From Paludibacter sp. (GTDB taxonomy: Bacteria; Bacteroidota; Bacteroidia; Bacteroidales; Paludibacteraceae), in the NCBI GenBank assembly GCA_019163375.1, contig JAFLKK010000004.1, positions 434,001-498,000 on the forward strand: DNA of 64,000 bases. Direction: 5' to 3'. A program made the position numbers and the translations under genes. Under the pieces are notes generated by a model. It saw nothing but the letters and a program-made list of their open reading frames with translations. It had not been told where the DNA came from and ran no database searches. Within the stretch, counting starts at the first letter, position 1. The number at the start of each line of letters is the position of its first letter. This document shows, piece after piece, positions 8,943 to 17,760 of this stretch.

Positions 8943-9254
8943 TTATAGAATCAACAAGATAATGATAATAACAAGGAGTGTACTACCACCAATGTAAATG
9001 TAACTACCATCTTTACGCATGGTTTCTTTAATTTCTTTCAATTCGGATTTCAATTCCTTTTTTTCAGTTGATGAAAGTTCCGATTTGTCCATTTCACGAA
9101 TTTCTTCTACGCGTGCTCTGTAGTTGCTTACTTCTTCCTCTGTCAATTTAGTAGTCGCTTCAGTAGTTTTACTGGCCGAAGTTTTAGCTGCAAAAGCCGG
9201 TGCTGCACTCAACGAAAATATCGCTAATAGTGCAATAAAAATAGTTTTTTTCAT
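8943..9254 (-). CDS. Secreted coiled-coil protein with C-terminal membrane anchor
   Basis: A 103-residue protein: signal peptide ending APAFAAK (about residue 23), a Thr/Ser-rich stretch, a highly charged helix (EEVSNYRARVEEIREMDKSELSSTEKK in outline), then a C-terminal transmembrane helix GGSTLLVIIIILLIL. The layout suggests a periplasmic coiled coil anchored in the inner membrane. I do not recognise a functional family. It has its own regulon element at 9321-9356 and a strong terminator behind it, so it is a single-gene unit of the stress regulon. Confidence 0.7.
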   Translation of the reverse strand: MKKTIFIALLAIFSLSAAPAFAAKTSASKTTEATTKLTEEEVSNYRARVEEIREMDKSELSSTEKKELKSELKEIKETMRKDGSYIYIGGSTLLVIIIILLIL

Positions 9255-9320
9255 TTTCGAATATTTTAAATTAGATGTTCATTAATCGTTGTAAAAGTAG
9301 TTGGGCGTGCTACCGAAGTT

Positions 9321-9356
9321 GTTACATAATTTCAGAAATGAATTACATAATTCACA
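9321..9356 (-). promoter_or_regulatory. Regulon element 3
   Basis: Boxes TTACATAAT at 9322 and 9343, the second followed by TCACA. The -7 box is a weak TACTTTTA (9292-9299), 23 bp from the proximal box. It serves the 103-residue anchored coiled-coil protein. Confidence 0.75.
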
Positions 9357-9397
9357 GATAGCTGTTGCCGGATGATAGCCGATAAGTCGAAGCTTAT

Positions 9398-9619
9398 TTA
9401 ATCTCTGTCGTAACCACGCTTGTCTGATCGGTGTCCACGATGATTGTCATCACCCACAATTATTACTGCTTTGGTTTTATGACGGTGGTTGTCATGTTTT
9501 TGAAACCAACCTCTATGTCTTCCATTATTGGTATGGCTTGTTACTGTGCATGATGTCATACCTCCCAACAATAGGGCAAAAAACAAAACCGTTAACATAC
9601 TTCTTAGCTTTTTCATCAT
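9398..9619 (-). CDS. Small histidine-rich lipoprotein
   Basis: A 73-residue lipoprotein with lipobox GMTSC (Cys at about residue 24). The mature part is short, basic and rich in His, Arg, Asn and Asp (HNHRHK-like runs, GDDNHRGHRSDKRG), which could bind metal or simply be disordered. I do not recognise the family. It is a single gene under regulon element 4. Either of two adjacent Met codons may be the start. Confidence 0.65.
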   Translation of the reverse strand: MMKKLRSMLTVLFFALLLGGMTSCTVTSHTNNGRHRGWFQKHDNHRHKTKAVIIVGDDNHRGHRSDKRGYDRD

Positions 9620-9747
9620 ATTTGTTTTTAAGTTGTGATATGGAACGTGTAAAATTATTTTTCAGACTTGCCAGTGAATGCCTGTATTATACCCGTTTCA
9701 TATCATTTATACTGTTTACAAAGATCGGTCAATTGCGCAGCTGATGT

Positions 9748-9783
9748 GTTACATAATTAGCGGAATAAGTTACATGATTCACA
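9748..9783 (-). promoter_or_regulatory. Regulon element 4
   Basis: Boxes TTACATAAT at 9749 and TTACATGATTCACA at 9770. The -7 box on the minus strand is GATCTTTG (9719-9726), 23 bp away. It serves the His-rich lipoprotein. Confidence 0.75.
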
Positions 9784-9841
9784 GTTCAGGTAAATAGAAT
9801 GGTGTAACGTCATTACTGAGTATTAACAGCCCTTACTCTGT

Positions 9842-10930
9842 CTACAATTTGTAATCCGGATAATCGGTATAGCCTTTTTCGCCGGCAGTGTAAAACAAAT
9901 CGGTTTTCAATGATTTAGATAGCGGCCAGTCGTTTTTCAATCGATTCACTAAATCCGGGTTATTGATAAACGGACGCCCAAATGCAATCAAATCGGCTCT
10001 TCCATTTTCAATATCCGATGCTGCCCGCTCTTTATCATATCCTCCCGAAAGAATAAGTGTGTTTTTAAACCGAGAACGAATAATACCTTTTATTTCGGAC
10101 GGCACTTCGGGAGCACCCATGGATGAATGATCAACCAAATGTAAATAAGCGATACCCAACTTATTCAACTCTTCGGCCAGATAAGTGTACGTTTCATTTA
10201 TTTCAGGATAGGCAGGCATATCGCCGGCCACTCCATAAGGAGATAGACGAACCCCTGTTTTCTCTTTGCCAATGCTGTCGGCAACTGCGCTCACCACTTC
10301 AATTACAAATCGACATCGATTTTCAATACTTCCACCATACTTGTCGGTTCTGACATTGCTTATGGGCGAAAGGAACTGTTCCAACAAATATCCATTGGCA
10401 GCATGTAGTTCCACCCCATCAAAACCGGTTCCGACAGCATGTACAGCCGACGCAATATATTCAGTCAGGGTAAGTAATATATCTTCGTCATTCATTTGCT
10501 TTGGAATGGGGAAATCCTGCATTTGCTCGGAGTCTGTCCACATCTGTCCGGCCGCTTTTACTGCCGAAGGTGCAATGATTTGTGCACCTTCGGGTAAGTT
10601 AAGTGCATGGCTTATTCTTCCCGTGTGCATAAGTTGTATAAAAATCTTTCCGCCGGCTTTATGTACAGCCGTTGTGGTTAGCTTCCAACCGTCTACCTGT
10701 TGCTTACTAAAACAACCGGGGATGCGCGAATAACCTAATCCATTGGGTGAAGGTGCAGTGCCTTCGGTAATAATTAATCCGGCACTTGCACGCTGACAGT
10801 AGTATTCTGCCATCAATGCGTTGGGCACATTATCAATAGCACGACTACGTGTCATAGGTGACATTACTATTCGATTCTTTACTTCTAAATCTCCCAGCTT
10901 AGTAGGTTCAAACAATTCATAATTTTCCAT
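9842..10930 (-). CDS. Old yellow enzyme family NADH:flavin oxidoreductase
   Basis: A 362-residue FMN-dependent TIM-barrel ene-reductase. It opens FEPTKLGDLEVKNRIVMSPMTRSRA, the standard start of the family, and carries GFDGVELHAANGYLLEQFLSP and SGGYDKERA for FMN phosphate binding. These enzymes reduce activated C=C bonds in electrophiles such as quinones, enones or nitro compounds, using NAD(P)H. It is full length and closest in style to the NemA/alkene reductase group. It belongs to the stress regulon through element 5, which fits a detoxification role. No partner gene is adjacent. Confidence 0.92.
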   Translation of the reverse strand: MENYELFEPTKLGDLEVKNRIVMSPMTRSRAIDNVPNALMAEYYCQRASAGLIITEGTAPSPNGLGYSRIPGCFSKQQVDGWKLTTTAVHKAGGKIFIQLMHTGRISHALNLPEGAQIIAPSAVKAAGQMWTDSEQMQDFPIPKQMNDEDILLTLTEYIASAVHAVGTGFDGVELHAANGYLLEQFLSPISNVRTDKYGGSIENRCRFVIEVVSAVADSIGKEKTGVRLSPYGVAGDMPAYPEINETYTYLAEELNKLGIAYLHLVDHSSMGAPEVPSEIKGIIRSRFKNTLILSGGYDKERAASDIENGRADLIAFGRPFINNPDLVNRLKNDWPLSKSLKTDLFYTAGEKGYTDYPDYKL

Positions 10931-11028
10931 AACTAATTTATTTATAATGACGTAATTGCATGCCGTATTTGGGATACAAGTATGCGAATTTCAACGAAAC
11001 AAATGTAAGAATGGATCCGACTTTATTT

Positions 11029-11065
11029 GTTGCAAAATTTTCGGGAATAGTTATATGATTCACAC
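11029..11065 (-). promoter_or_regulatory. Regulon element 5
   Basis: Boxes TTGCAAAAT at 11030 and TTATATGATTCACAC at 11051, 21 bp apart, with TACATTTG as -7 at 11000-11007 (23 bp). It serves the old yellow enzyme gene. Confidence 0.75.
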
Positions 11066-11096
11066 CTTGGGAGGAGGATGAAGGGTGGTTATAATA

Positions 11097-11152
11097 CAAA
11101 AACCTGAATACGAATATCTGCCGATGGACGGATATTCGTATTCAGGTTTTTA
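11097..11152. terminator. Long perfect hairpin with flanking A and T runs
   Basis: A stem of about 20 bp (AAACCTGAATACGAATATC and its complement) around an 11-nt loop, ending in TTTTT on the plus strand and in a matching T-run on the minus strand. It is a likely bidirectional terminator between the PAS gene and the old yellow enzyme. Confidence 0.7.
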
Positions 11153-11243
11153 TATTATTTCCCGGAGGGAATATATAAGTAATAAGTATTATTTATTGAT
11201 ATGTTTGTTAAGTTGATTTTAGTTTATTCAATCTCAACACAAG

Positions 11244-11369
11244 AGACCTCTATCCCTAACCCTTTCTCCCAAGGAGAAAGGGGACACAGCATCTCAGTTA
11301 AGAGACTCTGCCGTTAATTCTCACTCAGCAAAGTCCCTCTCCTCGGGAGAGGGATTTAGGGAGAGGTCG
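11244..11369. repeat. Inverted repeat of GACCTCTCCCTAAxCCC type
   Basis: Outer arms of about 27 bp (GACCTCTATCCCTAACCC against its complement GGGATTTAGGGAGAGGTC), each with an inner small hairpin (CCTTTCTCC CAA GGAGAAAGG and CCCTCTCC TC GGGAGAGGG). It is a palindromic intergenic repeat of the kind common in Bacteroidota. Two smaller palindromes (CCCCGT...ACGGGG and GCCTGCCTGCCGCAGG) follow at 11437-11530. Confidence 0.6.
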
Positions 11370-11611
11370 AAATTAAGAAATATATCAATGAATTATTTAC
11401 GGCATTTATATATAGAAAATAAAACAACCTCAATCAATTCCCCGTAGGCTTCGGCGTGAGCTCAGTCGAACGGGGATAAATATGTATATTAAAGCCTGCC
11501 TGCCGCAGGTAGGTCCTACGGACTATTTTTCAACTCCTGATTAGTACTAACAATAAGATGTTAATCTGGATGCGCTTGATTTAATTGACTAACGCATATC
11601 TACCAGTTATT

Positions 11612-12151
11612 TTAATATCTAACCAGTGATAACAGGCAATTCTGTTCACCCGCTATAACTACTCCTTCCATGTGTACATGGTTAAGGGTTTTATTATCAT
11701 AGCCAAGTGCTATCTCACACGACACTTTACTTTTTTCAGTATATACTTTTTTGAAAAAATCATTAAACACATCTCTCGATTGTTCCGAAACATATAACTT
11801 GAAGTTACTGTTTACCAAACTAAAACGTCTGTCACCCAACATTTCGGCACCCGTAAAGTTTAATTCCAAAATGGTACCATCGGCAGCCAACGTAAAATAG
11901 CCCATTGGTGCCAGATCGTACAACACGGTGTATTTTTTTAATGCCGACTCCGCAATCTCATTTGATTCGCGTAACTCCTCGTTCTGCATTTCCAGTTCTA
12001 TCTGCTGCACTTGTAATTCGTGCAGCAGTTTTTTTATATCCAGCTCGGCTTCGGTCAGACCTTCATCCTGTTGTTTTACCTTCAGTTGTTCTTCTGCTCT
12101 GATTCGAAGCAATTCGGCATCAGTCGAATTATTTTGTATATCATTGTTCAT
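11612..12151 (-). CDS. PAS-domain signalling protein
   Basis: A 179-residue protein starting MNNDIQNNS. Residues about 15-75 form a helical coiled coil (LLHELQVQQIELEMQNEEL), followed by one PAS domain (YDLAPMGYFTLAADGTILELNFTGAEMLG). It has no kinase, GGDEF or output domain. Its ATG overlaps the TGA stop of the CheB-CheR-PAS gene by four bases (ATGA at 12148-12151), so translation is probably coupled and the two proteins likely act together. A longer reading from 12229 would overlap the upstream gene by 80 bases and is rejected. Ligand unknown. Confidence 0.85.
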   Translation of the reverse strand: MNNDIQNNSTDAELLRIRAEEQLKVKQQDEGLTEAELDIKKLLHELQVQQIELEMQNEELRESNEIAESALKKYTVLYDLAPMGYFTLAADGTILELNFTGAEMLGDRRFSLVNSNFKLYVSEQSRDVFNDFFKKVYTEKSKVSCEIALGYDNKTLNHVHMEGVVIAGEQNCLLSLVRY

Positions 12152-15078
12152 AACGCTTTTGTGTTTTTTGCAATTAAGATTACTCCCGATGGAACGTTTG
12201 TACCATTGAACAGTACATTTACATTCCATTCCAGTTCAGCAGAAACAGCTTTTGCTGCTATGACCGACATTTTGTAACTGCCATCTTCGCCGTCATTGAG
12301 TATTTTAGATAAGTCCTTTTCAATCGTTTCTTGTTGTTCGCAGGGAACAAAAAGTTGGAAAAAACTTTTATCCAGCACATCTCCGCCCTTTTTTCCAAAA
12401 AAGGTTTCGGCGGCTTTATTGAACTCTACCACTTTCCATTGGTTCGATAATTTGACAATAATATCAGTAGATAAGTTCAACAATAAATTATGCATTTGTC
12501 GTTTTTCGTTCAGCTCTACTTCCAACTTTTTGTGATCGGAAATATTAAAGAACGTAATCACCAATCCATCTATTCTATCGTCGAAAGTGCGGTAAGGCAT
12601 AATACGTGTAGAGAACCAACGACCATCGGAAGTGGTAATCTGTTTTTGAATAAAAGCCAATGTGCGCAATACTTCCAGTGCATCGGTTGCCAGTTCGGGA
12701 TACATTAAATCCGATACCTGATCGGTAAATGGTCTTCCAATGTCACTTTTAATAAGTTTGAAAATCTTAGTTGCCTGATTGGTATATCGTCGGATATTTA
12801 AATCTTTATCCAGAAACAGGGTGGCAATATCGGTGCTGTTCAGCAAGTTTTTCATATCATTGTTCACCCGCGAGAAATCATCCACTTTCGATAGTAGTTC
12901 GGCATTTACTGTTTGCAGTTCTTCGTTCAGACTTTGCATTTCTTCTTTCGAAGTAGTGAGCTCTTCGTTTGTTGATTGCAGTTCCTCATTGGTCGATTGC
13001 AGTTCTTCGTTGGTCGATTTCAATTCTTCCTGCGAAGTTTGCATTTCTTCCAGCGTGGTTTGCATCTCTTCACGGGCATGTTGCAATTCTTTTTCCAGTT
13101 CCAGTTGTCGAGCCGAGTTCGAACTTTTATCTCCTTTTTTCCCTGATGCAGGCACTCCTTCAACCCGGGCAATATCTTTAAAGATAATCATCACCATACC
13201 TGCCAATGCCTCCGGTTTTTCTATACATTGGATAGTAACATCGAGGTACTGAGTACCTCCGTTGGTGCCTACTTTGATATTTCGCAGTTGCACCAATTCC
13301 TTTTTCGTTAGTGCCTGACGAAATGCTGCCGGGAAATCATTGCGTAATCCATCACGCAGCATGGCAAATATGTTCATATTGGCCTTACCAACTGCCGGTT
13401 CGAGATATTTTCCGGTACGACCACTTATATAAATAATATCACCCTGATTGTTTACTAACACACCGGGAGGCGAAAACTGTTGTAGCAACAACTGATCGGC
13501 CAGTGTTTGTATGTTTGGCGGTGGTTTAATGGGGGTTTGCTGTTCTATATAGGTTTGTTTTGTTCGTGAAAAGGAAGATGGAAAATCAAACAAATCGGGA
13601 GTTCGATTGCTAATGGTTCGTTGATAGATTTTTAATTTACTATCAATAGCGGTAAAAAAATGGCTTTGCGCTCCAAGTGTTTCGGCACTTCCAAGCACCA
13701 TAAATCCTTCGCGGTTTAGGCTGTAGTAAAACAATCCAAGAATCTTCTTTTGCAATTCGCTATCCATGTAAATAAGCAAATTACGACAAGTGAGAATGTC
13801 TATTTTGGTAAACGGCGGATGTAAAATGATGTTATGCTTGGCAAACACCACCATTTCACGAATCTCATTATTGACACGATAACCCTCTTCGGTTGGGGTA
13901 AAGAAACGCGTTAAACGTTTTGGCGAAACATTGGCTTTAATATCACCGGGGAATAATCCTTTTCGAGCCGTTTCGATGGCTTCATTATCCAAATCGGTGG
14001 CAAATATCTGCATAGAGATACCACCATGCGGATTTATCTTTTCGAGCAGCTCTTTAAATACAATAGCCAACGAATATGCTTCTTCGCCGGTAGAACAACC
14101 CGGCACCCATGCTCTTAATAGCGCACCTTCCTGTTGGTTGACAATCAATTGAGGTATCACCACTTTCTCCAATTTTTCCCAAACAGTGGGGTCGCGAAAG
14201 AAATTAGTTACACCTATCAATAATTCTTTGAAAAGGATGTCTACCTCTTTTGGATTTGTTTGTAAAAATGTGACATAAGCTCCTATTCTATCAATTTTAT
14301 GCACGCTCATTCGTCTTTCTATTCGACGATAGACCGTATTTTTTTTATACAACGAAAAATCATTACCTGTTTGCGTGCGTAAAAGAATAATTATTTTGTC
14401 GAGAGCACTTTGATCTTTAAATTCAGTCTCCATCCCGGATGTTGTTTCTGGTATATATTTTAGAAATGTAAGTAGTTTCACTGGCAATTCACTTGCCGGA
14501 GCCGTTATGTCAGCCGATACAGCATCGATGGCATTACGGGGCATGCTGTCGTATTTTGCTTCAGCAGGATCCTGTACTAACACAACGCCATTCATTTCTT
14601 TTATCTTCCTTACACCCGCGCTACCGTCCGAACCCATTCCCGAAAGGATGACACCTATTGCATTTTCGTGCTGATCCTCGGCCAGTGAAAACAGGAAGTA
14701 ATCGATGGGTAGCCTTAGTCCCCGGGTTTCCAATGGTTCGAATAAATAAAGTACGCCATTTAAAATAGACATACTCTTATTGGGCGGAATGACATACACA
14801 TAGTTTGGTTGCACGGTCATACGATCTTCTACCTGCACTACTTCCATATTGGAAATGCGTCGAAGCAATTCGGGCAGCATCCCTTTTTGTGTCGGATCCA
14901 GATGTTGAATAACGATGTAGGCCATGCCGCTATCTTTTGGCACGTTGCAGAGGAATTGTTCAAACGCTTCTAAGCCACCCGCCGAAGCACCAATACACAC
15001 GATGGGGAATTGGCTGGAATAAGCATCAGAAGCTTTTGCTTTTGAAACACCTTTCGATTTTGTATTTTGGGGTTTCAC
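12148..15078 (-). CDS. CheB-CheR-PAS fusion sensor protein
   Basis: A 976-residue multidomain protein. Residues about 25-205 form a CheB methylesterase domain with the catalytic Ser in GASAGGLEAF, His in IQHLDP and Asp in GMGSDGSAG. Residues about 225-490 form a CheR methyltransferase (GCSTGEEAYSLAI for SAM, CRNLLIYMD). A PAS-like part follows, then a long Glu-rich coiled coil with repeated STNEELQ units, then two PAS domains. No receiver domain precedes CheB and no histidine kinase follows. Such fusions act in non-chemotactic signalling and usually feed a separate kinase. The PAS gene overlaps its end and a stand-alone CheB gene lies upstream. Confidence 0.92.
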   Translation of the reverse strand: MKPQNTKSKGVSKAKASDAYSSQFPIVCIGASAGGLEAFEQFLCNVPKDSGMAYIVIQHLDPTQKGMLPELLRRISNMEVVQVEDRMTVQPNYVYVIPPNKSMSILNGVLYLFEPLETRGLRLPIDYFLFSLAEDQHENAIGVILSGMGSDGSAGVRKIKEMNGVVLVQDPAEAKYDSMPRNAIDAVSADITAPASELPVKLLTFLKYIPETTSGMETEFKDQSALDKIIILLRTQTGNDFSLYKKNTVYRRIERRMSVHKIDRIGAYVTFLQTNPKEVDILFKELLIGVTNFFRDPTVWEKLEKVVIPQLIVNQQEGALLRAWVPGCSTGEEAYSLAIVFKELLEKINPHGGISMQIFATDLDNEAIETARKGLFPGDIKANVSPKRLTRFFTPTEEGYRVNNEIREMVVFAKHNIILHPPFTKIDILTCRNLLIYMDSELQKKILGLFYYSLNREGFMVLGSAETLGAQSHFFTAIDSKLKIYQRTISNRTPDLFDFPSSFSRTKQTYIEQQTPIKPPPNIQTLADQLLLQQFSPPGVLVNNQGDIIYISGRTGKYLEPAVGKANMNIFAMLRDGLRNDFPAAFRQALTKKELVQLRNIKVGTNGGTQYLDVTIQCIEKPEALAGMVMIIFKDIARVEGVPASGKKGDKSSNSARQLELEKELQHAREEMQTTLEEMQTSQEELKSTNEELQSTNEELQSTNEELTTSKEEMQSLNEELQTVNAELLSKVDDFSRVNNDMKNLLNSTDIATLFLDKDLNIRRYTNQATKIFKLIKSDIGRPFTDQVSDLMYPELATDALEVLRTLAFIQKQITTSDGRWFSTRIMPYRTFDDRIDGLVITFFNISDHKKLEVELNEKRQMHNLLLNLSTDIIVKLSNQWKVVEFNKAAETFFGKKGGDVLDKSFFQLFVPCEQQETIEKDLSKILNDGEDGSYKMSVIAAKAVSAELEWNVNVLFNGTNVPSGVILIAKNTKAL

Positions 15079-15249
15079 CGGAGTAGGATTTATAGGTTGA
15101 GGATAAATTATTGAATGTATGAGTGTTTTACATAAAAGTTTTACAAATGTAACTAAAATTAAATGAGTAGTGCGTAAATATTTTACTTATTAGCGGTATA
15201 TCTCTGCAAGAGTTTTCATTTTGTCAGTATTATCTGAGTTTCATTCCTT

Positions 15250-15840
15250 CTATTTCGTTTCTGCACGTACTATTTTTACTATTTGCGATGCAATATCTTC
15301 GGGCGAAAGGATATAATCGATACAACCACTGGCTATTGCGCTCTCGGGCATATCGGGTTGAGTTGCGGTATGAGGCTTTTGAGCAATGGTTACACCACCT
15401 ACTTCTTGTATGCTACACATGGCATCTGCACCATCGCCATCATAACCCGAAACAATGACCGCAATAAGTTTTCCATCGCAGTTTTGGGCCAGCGAAAGCA
15501 TAAATACTGTAATCACATCCGGCCAGCCATGAGGTTTGGATATCGGTTTCAGTCGAAACTCGCCATCAAGCACGTGCAAGTCACGTTTTTCGGGAATAAT
15601 AAATACATGATTGGGCTCAAGATCCAATTTCTCGGTAATCAACTCAACAGGCATTTTGGTGTATCGCGGCAAGATTTCGTGAAGCATGGTGGGCACTGTT
15701 CGCAGGTGATTGACAATCACAAAAGCCACTCCCATATCGGCCGGGAGATGTGTCAATAATCGAATATAGGCATCCAATCCGCCGGCAGAACCACCAATAC
15801 AAACCACCGGAAAATTTTTTTTTTGTTGTTCTGTTTTCAT
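15250..15840 (-). CDS. Stand-alone CheB methylesterase domain protein
   Basis: A 196-residue CheB catalytic domain with nothing fused. The catalytic set is complete: Ser in GGSAGGLDAY, His in VNHLRT, Asp in GYDGDGADA. CheB removes methyl groups from glutamates of receptors; here no methyl-accepting receptor is nearby and no receiver domain is present to control it. It lies 171 bp upstream of the CheB-CheR-PAS gene on the same strand. The two CheB domains differ enough that this is an old duplication, not a recent split. A TACATTTG box at 15144-15151 may start the downstream gene separately. Confidence 0.88.
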   Translation of the reverse strand: MKTEQQKKNFPVVCIGGSAGGLDAYIRLLTHLPADMGVAFVIVNHLRTVPTMLHEILPRYTKMPVELITEKLDLEPNHVFIIPEKRDLHVLDGEFRLKPISKPHGWPDVITVFMLSLAQNCDGKLIAVIVSGYDGDGADAMCSIQEVGGVTIAQKPHTATQPDMPESAIASGCIDYILSPEDIASQIVKIVRAETK

Positions 15841-16256
15841 AATCGTCTATTTTATCAATTGAAGTAAGGCGGGTAAAATAGTTGTACTGTTACCCTTTGA
15901 TATCAATGGCATGTAAATGATACATATAGCTATTTTATAAACCTGTTTTAGCCACTTTAGATTTGTTTGGTCTTATTTCGTTAGTAGCCGGAGCTGCAAA
16001 AGAAACCAACACCAACATGCCCGGCACAAAGAGAGTACGGGCAGACCACTTACGCTTTTTTATCGGCAGGTTGGCGCGGTTTATATCTTAATAGTACTAT
16101 TTTTTTAATAATCCGTCGTTGAGTGATGCCTAAGCCGAAGTCCAACCTTATTACATTGCCGTAAATCCTGTTTGTTTAATGTAATAATATGAGCTTATAT
16201 CAAGCTTATGTACCTTGTAGCGCCGGTTTACCTGTCTAAACATCTATCTTCCTCAT
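15841..16256. other. Gap with one possible small secreted ORF
   Basis: This stretch between CheB and the minisatellite shows no promoter box I trust and no repeat. On the minus strand, 15935-16063 reads KKRKWSARTLFVPGMLVLV then SFAAPATNE, which looks like a signal peptide, but the only fitting start codon is ATA. It may be a decayed gene or use a non-standard start. Confidence 0.35.
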
Positions 16257-16497
16257 CAGTAATGACCTTTTCCTTACTATTAATAGAGCATTACTAACTA
16301 TTAATAAAACATTCATAACAAGTAATGCTGTATTACTAACCATTAATAAAGCATTCATAACAAGTAATAGAGCATTCATAACCATTAATAAGGCATTACT
16401 GACAAGTAATAGAGCATTAATGATCATGAATAAGACATTACTAACCATTAATGAAGCATTAATGACAAGTAATGAAGCATTAATGACCATTAATAAG
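16257..16497. repeat. 21-bp minisatellite, about 12 units
   Basis: About twelve 21-bp units follow each other with the consensus (plus strand) CATTAATAAAGCATTAATGAC and variants that swap CATTAAT for AAGTAAT. On the minus strand one frame is open for all 84 codons and encodes twelve heptads of the form LLMVSNA, purely hydrophobic with one Asn per heptad. The block begins 9 bp past the stop of the YihY gene. I treat it as a repeat; translation is possible but unsupported. Confidence 0.85.
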
Positions 16498-16505
16498 CCT
16501 GTATG

Positions 16506-17414
16506 CTACACCTTCTTGGGCTTCACAGGTGCTTTCACCTGTGCAATTTCATTTGGTGCTACTCTACCCGAAAACATATTGGCATAAGCATGGGTGAACT
16601 CGGCGCCATAGAGCACTATGGCCGACGAATAGGTTACCCAAAGCATAATAAGAATAATGGAACCGGCAGCACCGTATCCGATACCGGGATTCACGCGACT
16701 AAAATAGATACCCAGTGCATATTTTCCTAAACCAAACAGCAAAGCCGTAACAAATGACCCTATCCATACATGCTTCCATTTGATGTTGGCATCGGGCAAT
16801 ATCTTAAACATAATGGCAAAAAGCGCCGATAGAATCAAAAATGACAATAAGGTGTTTAGCCCCTGTAGTAATAATAAAAACGAATCGGAAAAATGACCGC
16901 TCAACCACGCTCCAAACCCGGCAATCAATGCCGAAACCAATAAAGATATGATAAGCAAAAAGGCAATGGAGATGATGAGTCCGAATGAAAATAAACGGAT
17001 GCGTATCACTTGCCAGATACCCGATTTGGTAGTATCCACTTTTACTTCCCAAATAGAATTCAGCGCATTCTGAAACTCTGCAAACACACCTGTAGCTCCT
17101 ATCAGAATAGTAATGATACCCACCACGGTAGCCAGTAAGGAATTGCGCATTCTACTGGCTTGAACGATAATGTCCTGAATCTGATTAGCAGTTTCCACTC
17201 CCATGGTAGCCGTAAACTCTGCCGCCACCTGATGATTCACCGCCTCACGACCAAAGAAGTAACCCGCCAGTGAGAGGATAGCCACCAATAATCCAGGCAA
17301 AGAGAAAATGGCATAATAGGCAATGATACCACTCTCGCGAAGCGGATCCTTGGCATACCATTTAATAAAAGCATTTTTCAGAACGGTGAATATCTTTTGA
17401 ATATGAGTTCTCAT
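16506..17414 (-). CDS. YihY/BrkB family inner-membrane protein
   Basis: A 302-residue membrane protein with about six helices. Markers are the N-terminal RESGIIAYYAIFSLPGLL, the NSIWEV box and the C-terminal YGAAGSIILIMLWVTYSSAIVLYGAEFTHAY, all typical of YihY/virulence factor BrkB. The family was once called RNase BN, which is wrong; its true function is unsettled. The start MRTHIQKIF at 17414 is preferred to a Met ten residues upstream (17444) because family members begin close to the first helix. Regulon element 6 lies 130 bp upstream, so it belongs to the stress set. Confidence 0.9.
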   Translation of the reverse strand: MRTHIQKIFTVLKNAFIKWYAKDPLRESGIIAYYAIFSLPGLLVAILSLAGYFFGREAVNHQVAAEFTATMGVETANQIQDIIVQASRMRNSLLATVVGIITILIGATGVFAEFQNALNSIWEVKVDTTKSGIWQVIRIRLFSFGLIISIAFLLIISLLVSALIAGFGAWLSGHFSDSFLLLLQGLNTLLSFLILSALFAIMFKILPDANIKWKHVWIGSFVTALLFGLGKYALGIYFSRVNPGIGYGAAGSIILIMLWVTYSSAIVLYGAEFTHAYANMFSGRVAPNEIAQVKAPVKPKKV

Positions 17415-17544
17415 CTGTAGAAAGTAAGTATAAAAAATAGGCAATAGTCAGGACACCACAACCGGAGTCTCACTATCATTTCACTCAAGCATGAATGCAC
17501 CTGACTATTACTTTACAAATTTAGGAGGATTCGGTTCTGCAATT

Positions 17545-17580
17545 GTTACATAAATTTCGGTAAAAGTTACATAATTCACA
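17545..17580 (-). promoter_or_regulatory. Regulon element 6
   Basis: Boxes TTACATAAA at 17546 and TTACATAATTCACA at 17567, with TAAATTTG as -7 at 17516-17523 (23 bp). It serves the YihY gene. Confidence 0.8.
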
Positions 17581-17593
17581 TGTTCCACTTTTG

Positions 17594-17630
17594 ATTAGTG
17601 GGGGTGCGACTCAAAGTCGCGCTCCCACTA
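17594..17630. repeat. Hairpin AGTGGGnGnGCGACT, copy 1
   Basis: An imperfect 15-bp stem around CAA. Related hairpins at 35511-35543 and 37094-37125 share the layout GTGGxAGTxxGACTTT with its complement. Confidence 0.55.
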
Positions 17631-17690
17631 AAGACCCCATTCACCTAAGCACACGGATTAAACGGAATGTACAAAAAGATGCAATACACA

Positions 17691-17760
17691 TAAACCATAA
17701 TTCATTAAGAATATGTATTACGAATGGAAAATACTTTTCACCTTTGGGGATTAAATGATC
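17691..17760 (+). promoter_or_regulatory. Promoter-bearing repeat, copy 1
   Basis: About 70 bp nearly identical to 24718-24788, starting AAACCATAATTCATTAAG. It ends with CACCTTTGGGGATTAAAT, whose CACCTTTG (17739-17746) fits a Bacteroidota -7 box on the plus strand. Confidence 0.5.

Noticed and set aside
16236-16490. The heptad ORF as a true gene
   Set aside because: The frame is open only because the 21-bp unit has no stop in it. Kept as a repeat feature.
17594-17630. Riboswitch
   Set aside because: The hairpin is a simple inverted repeat with no conserved ligand-binding core.
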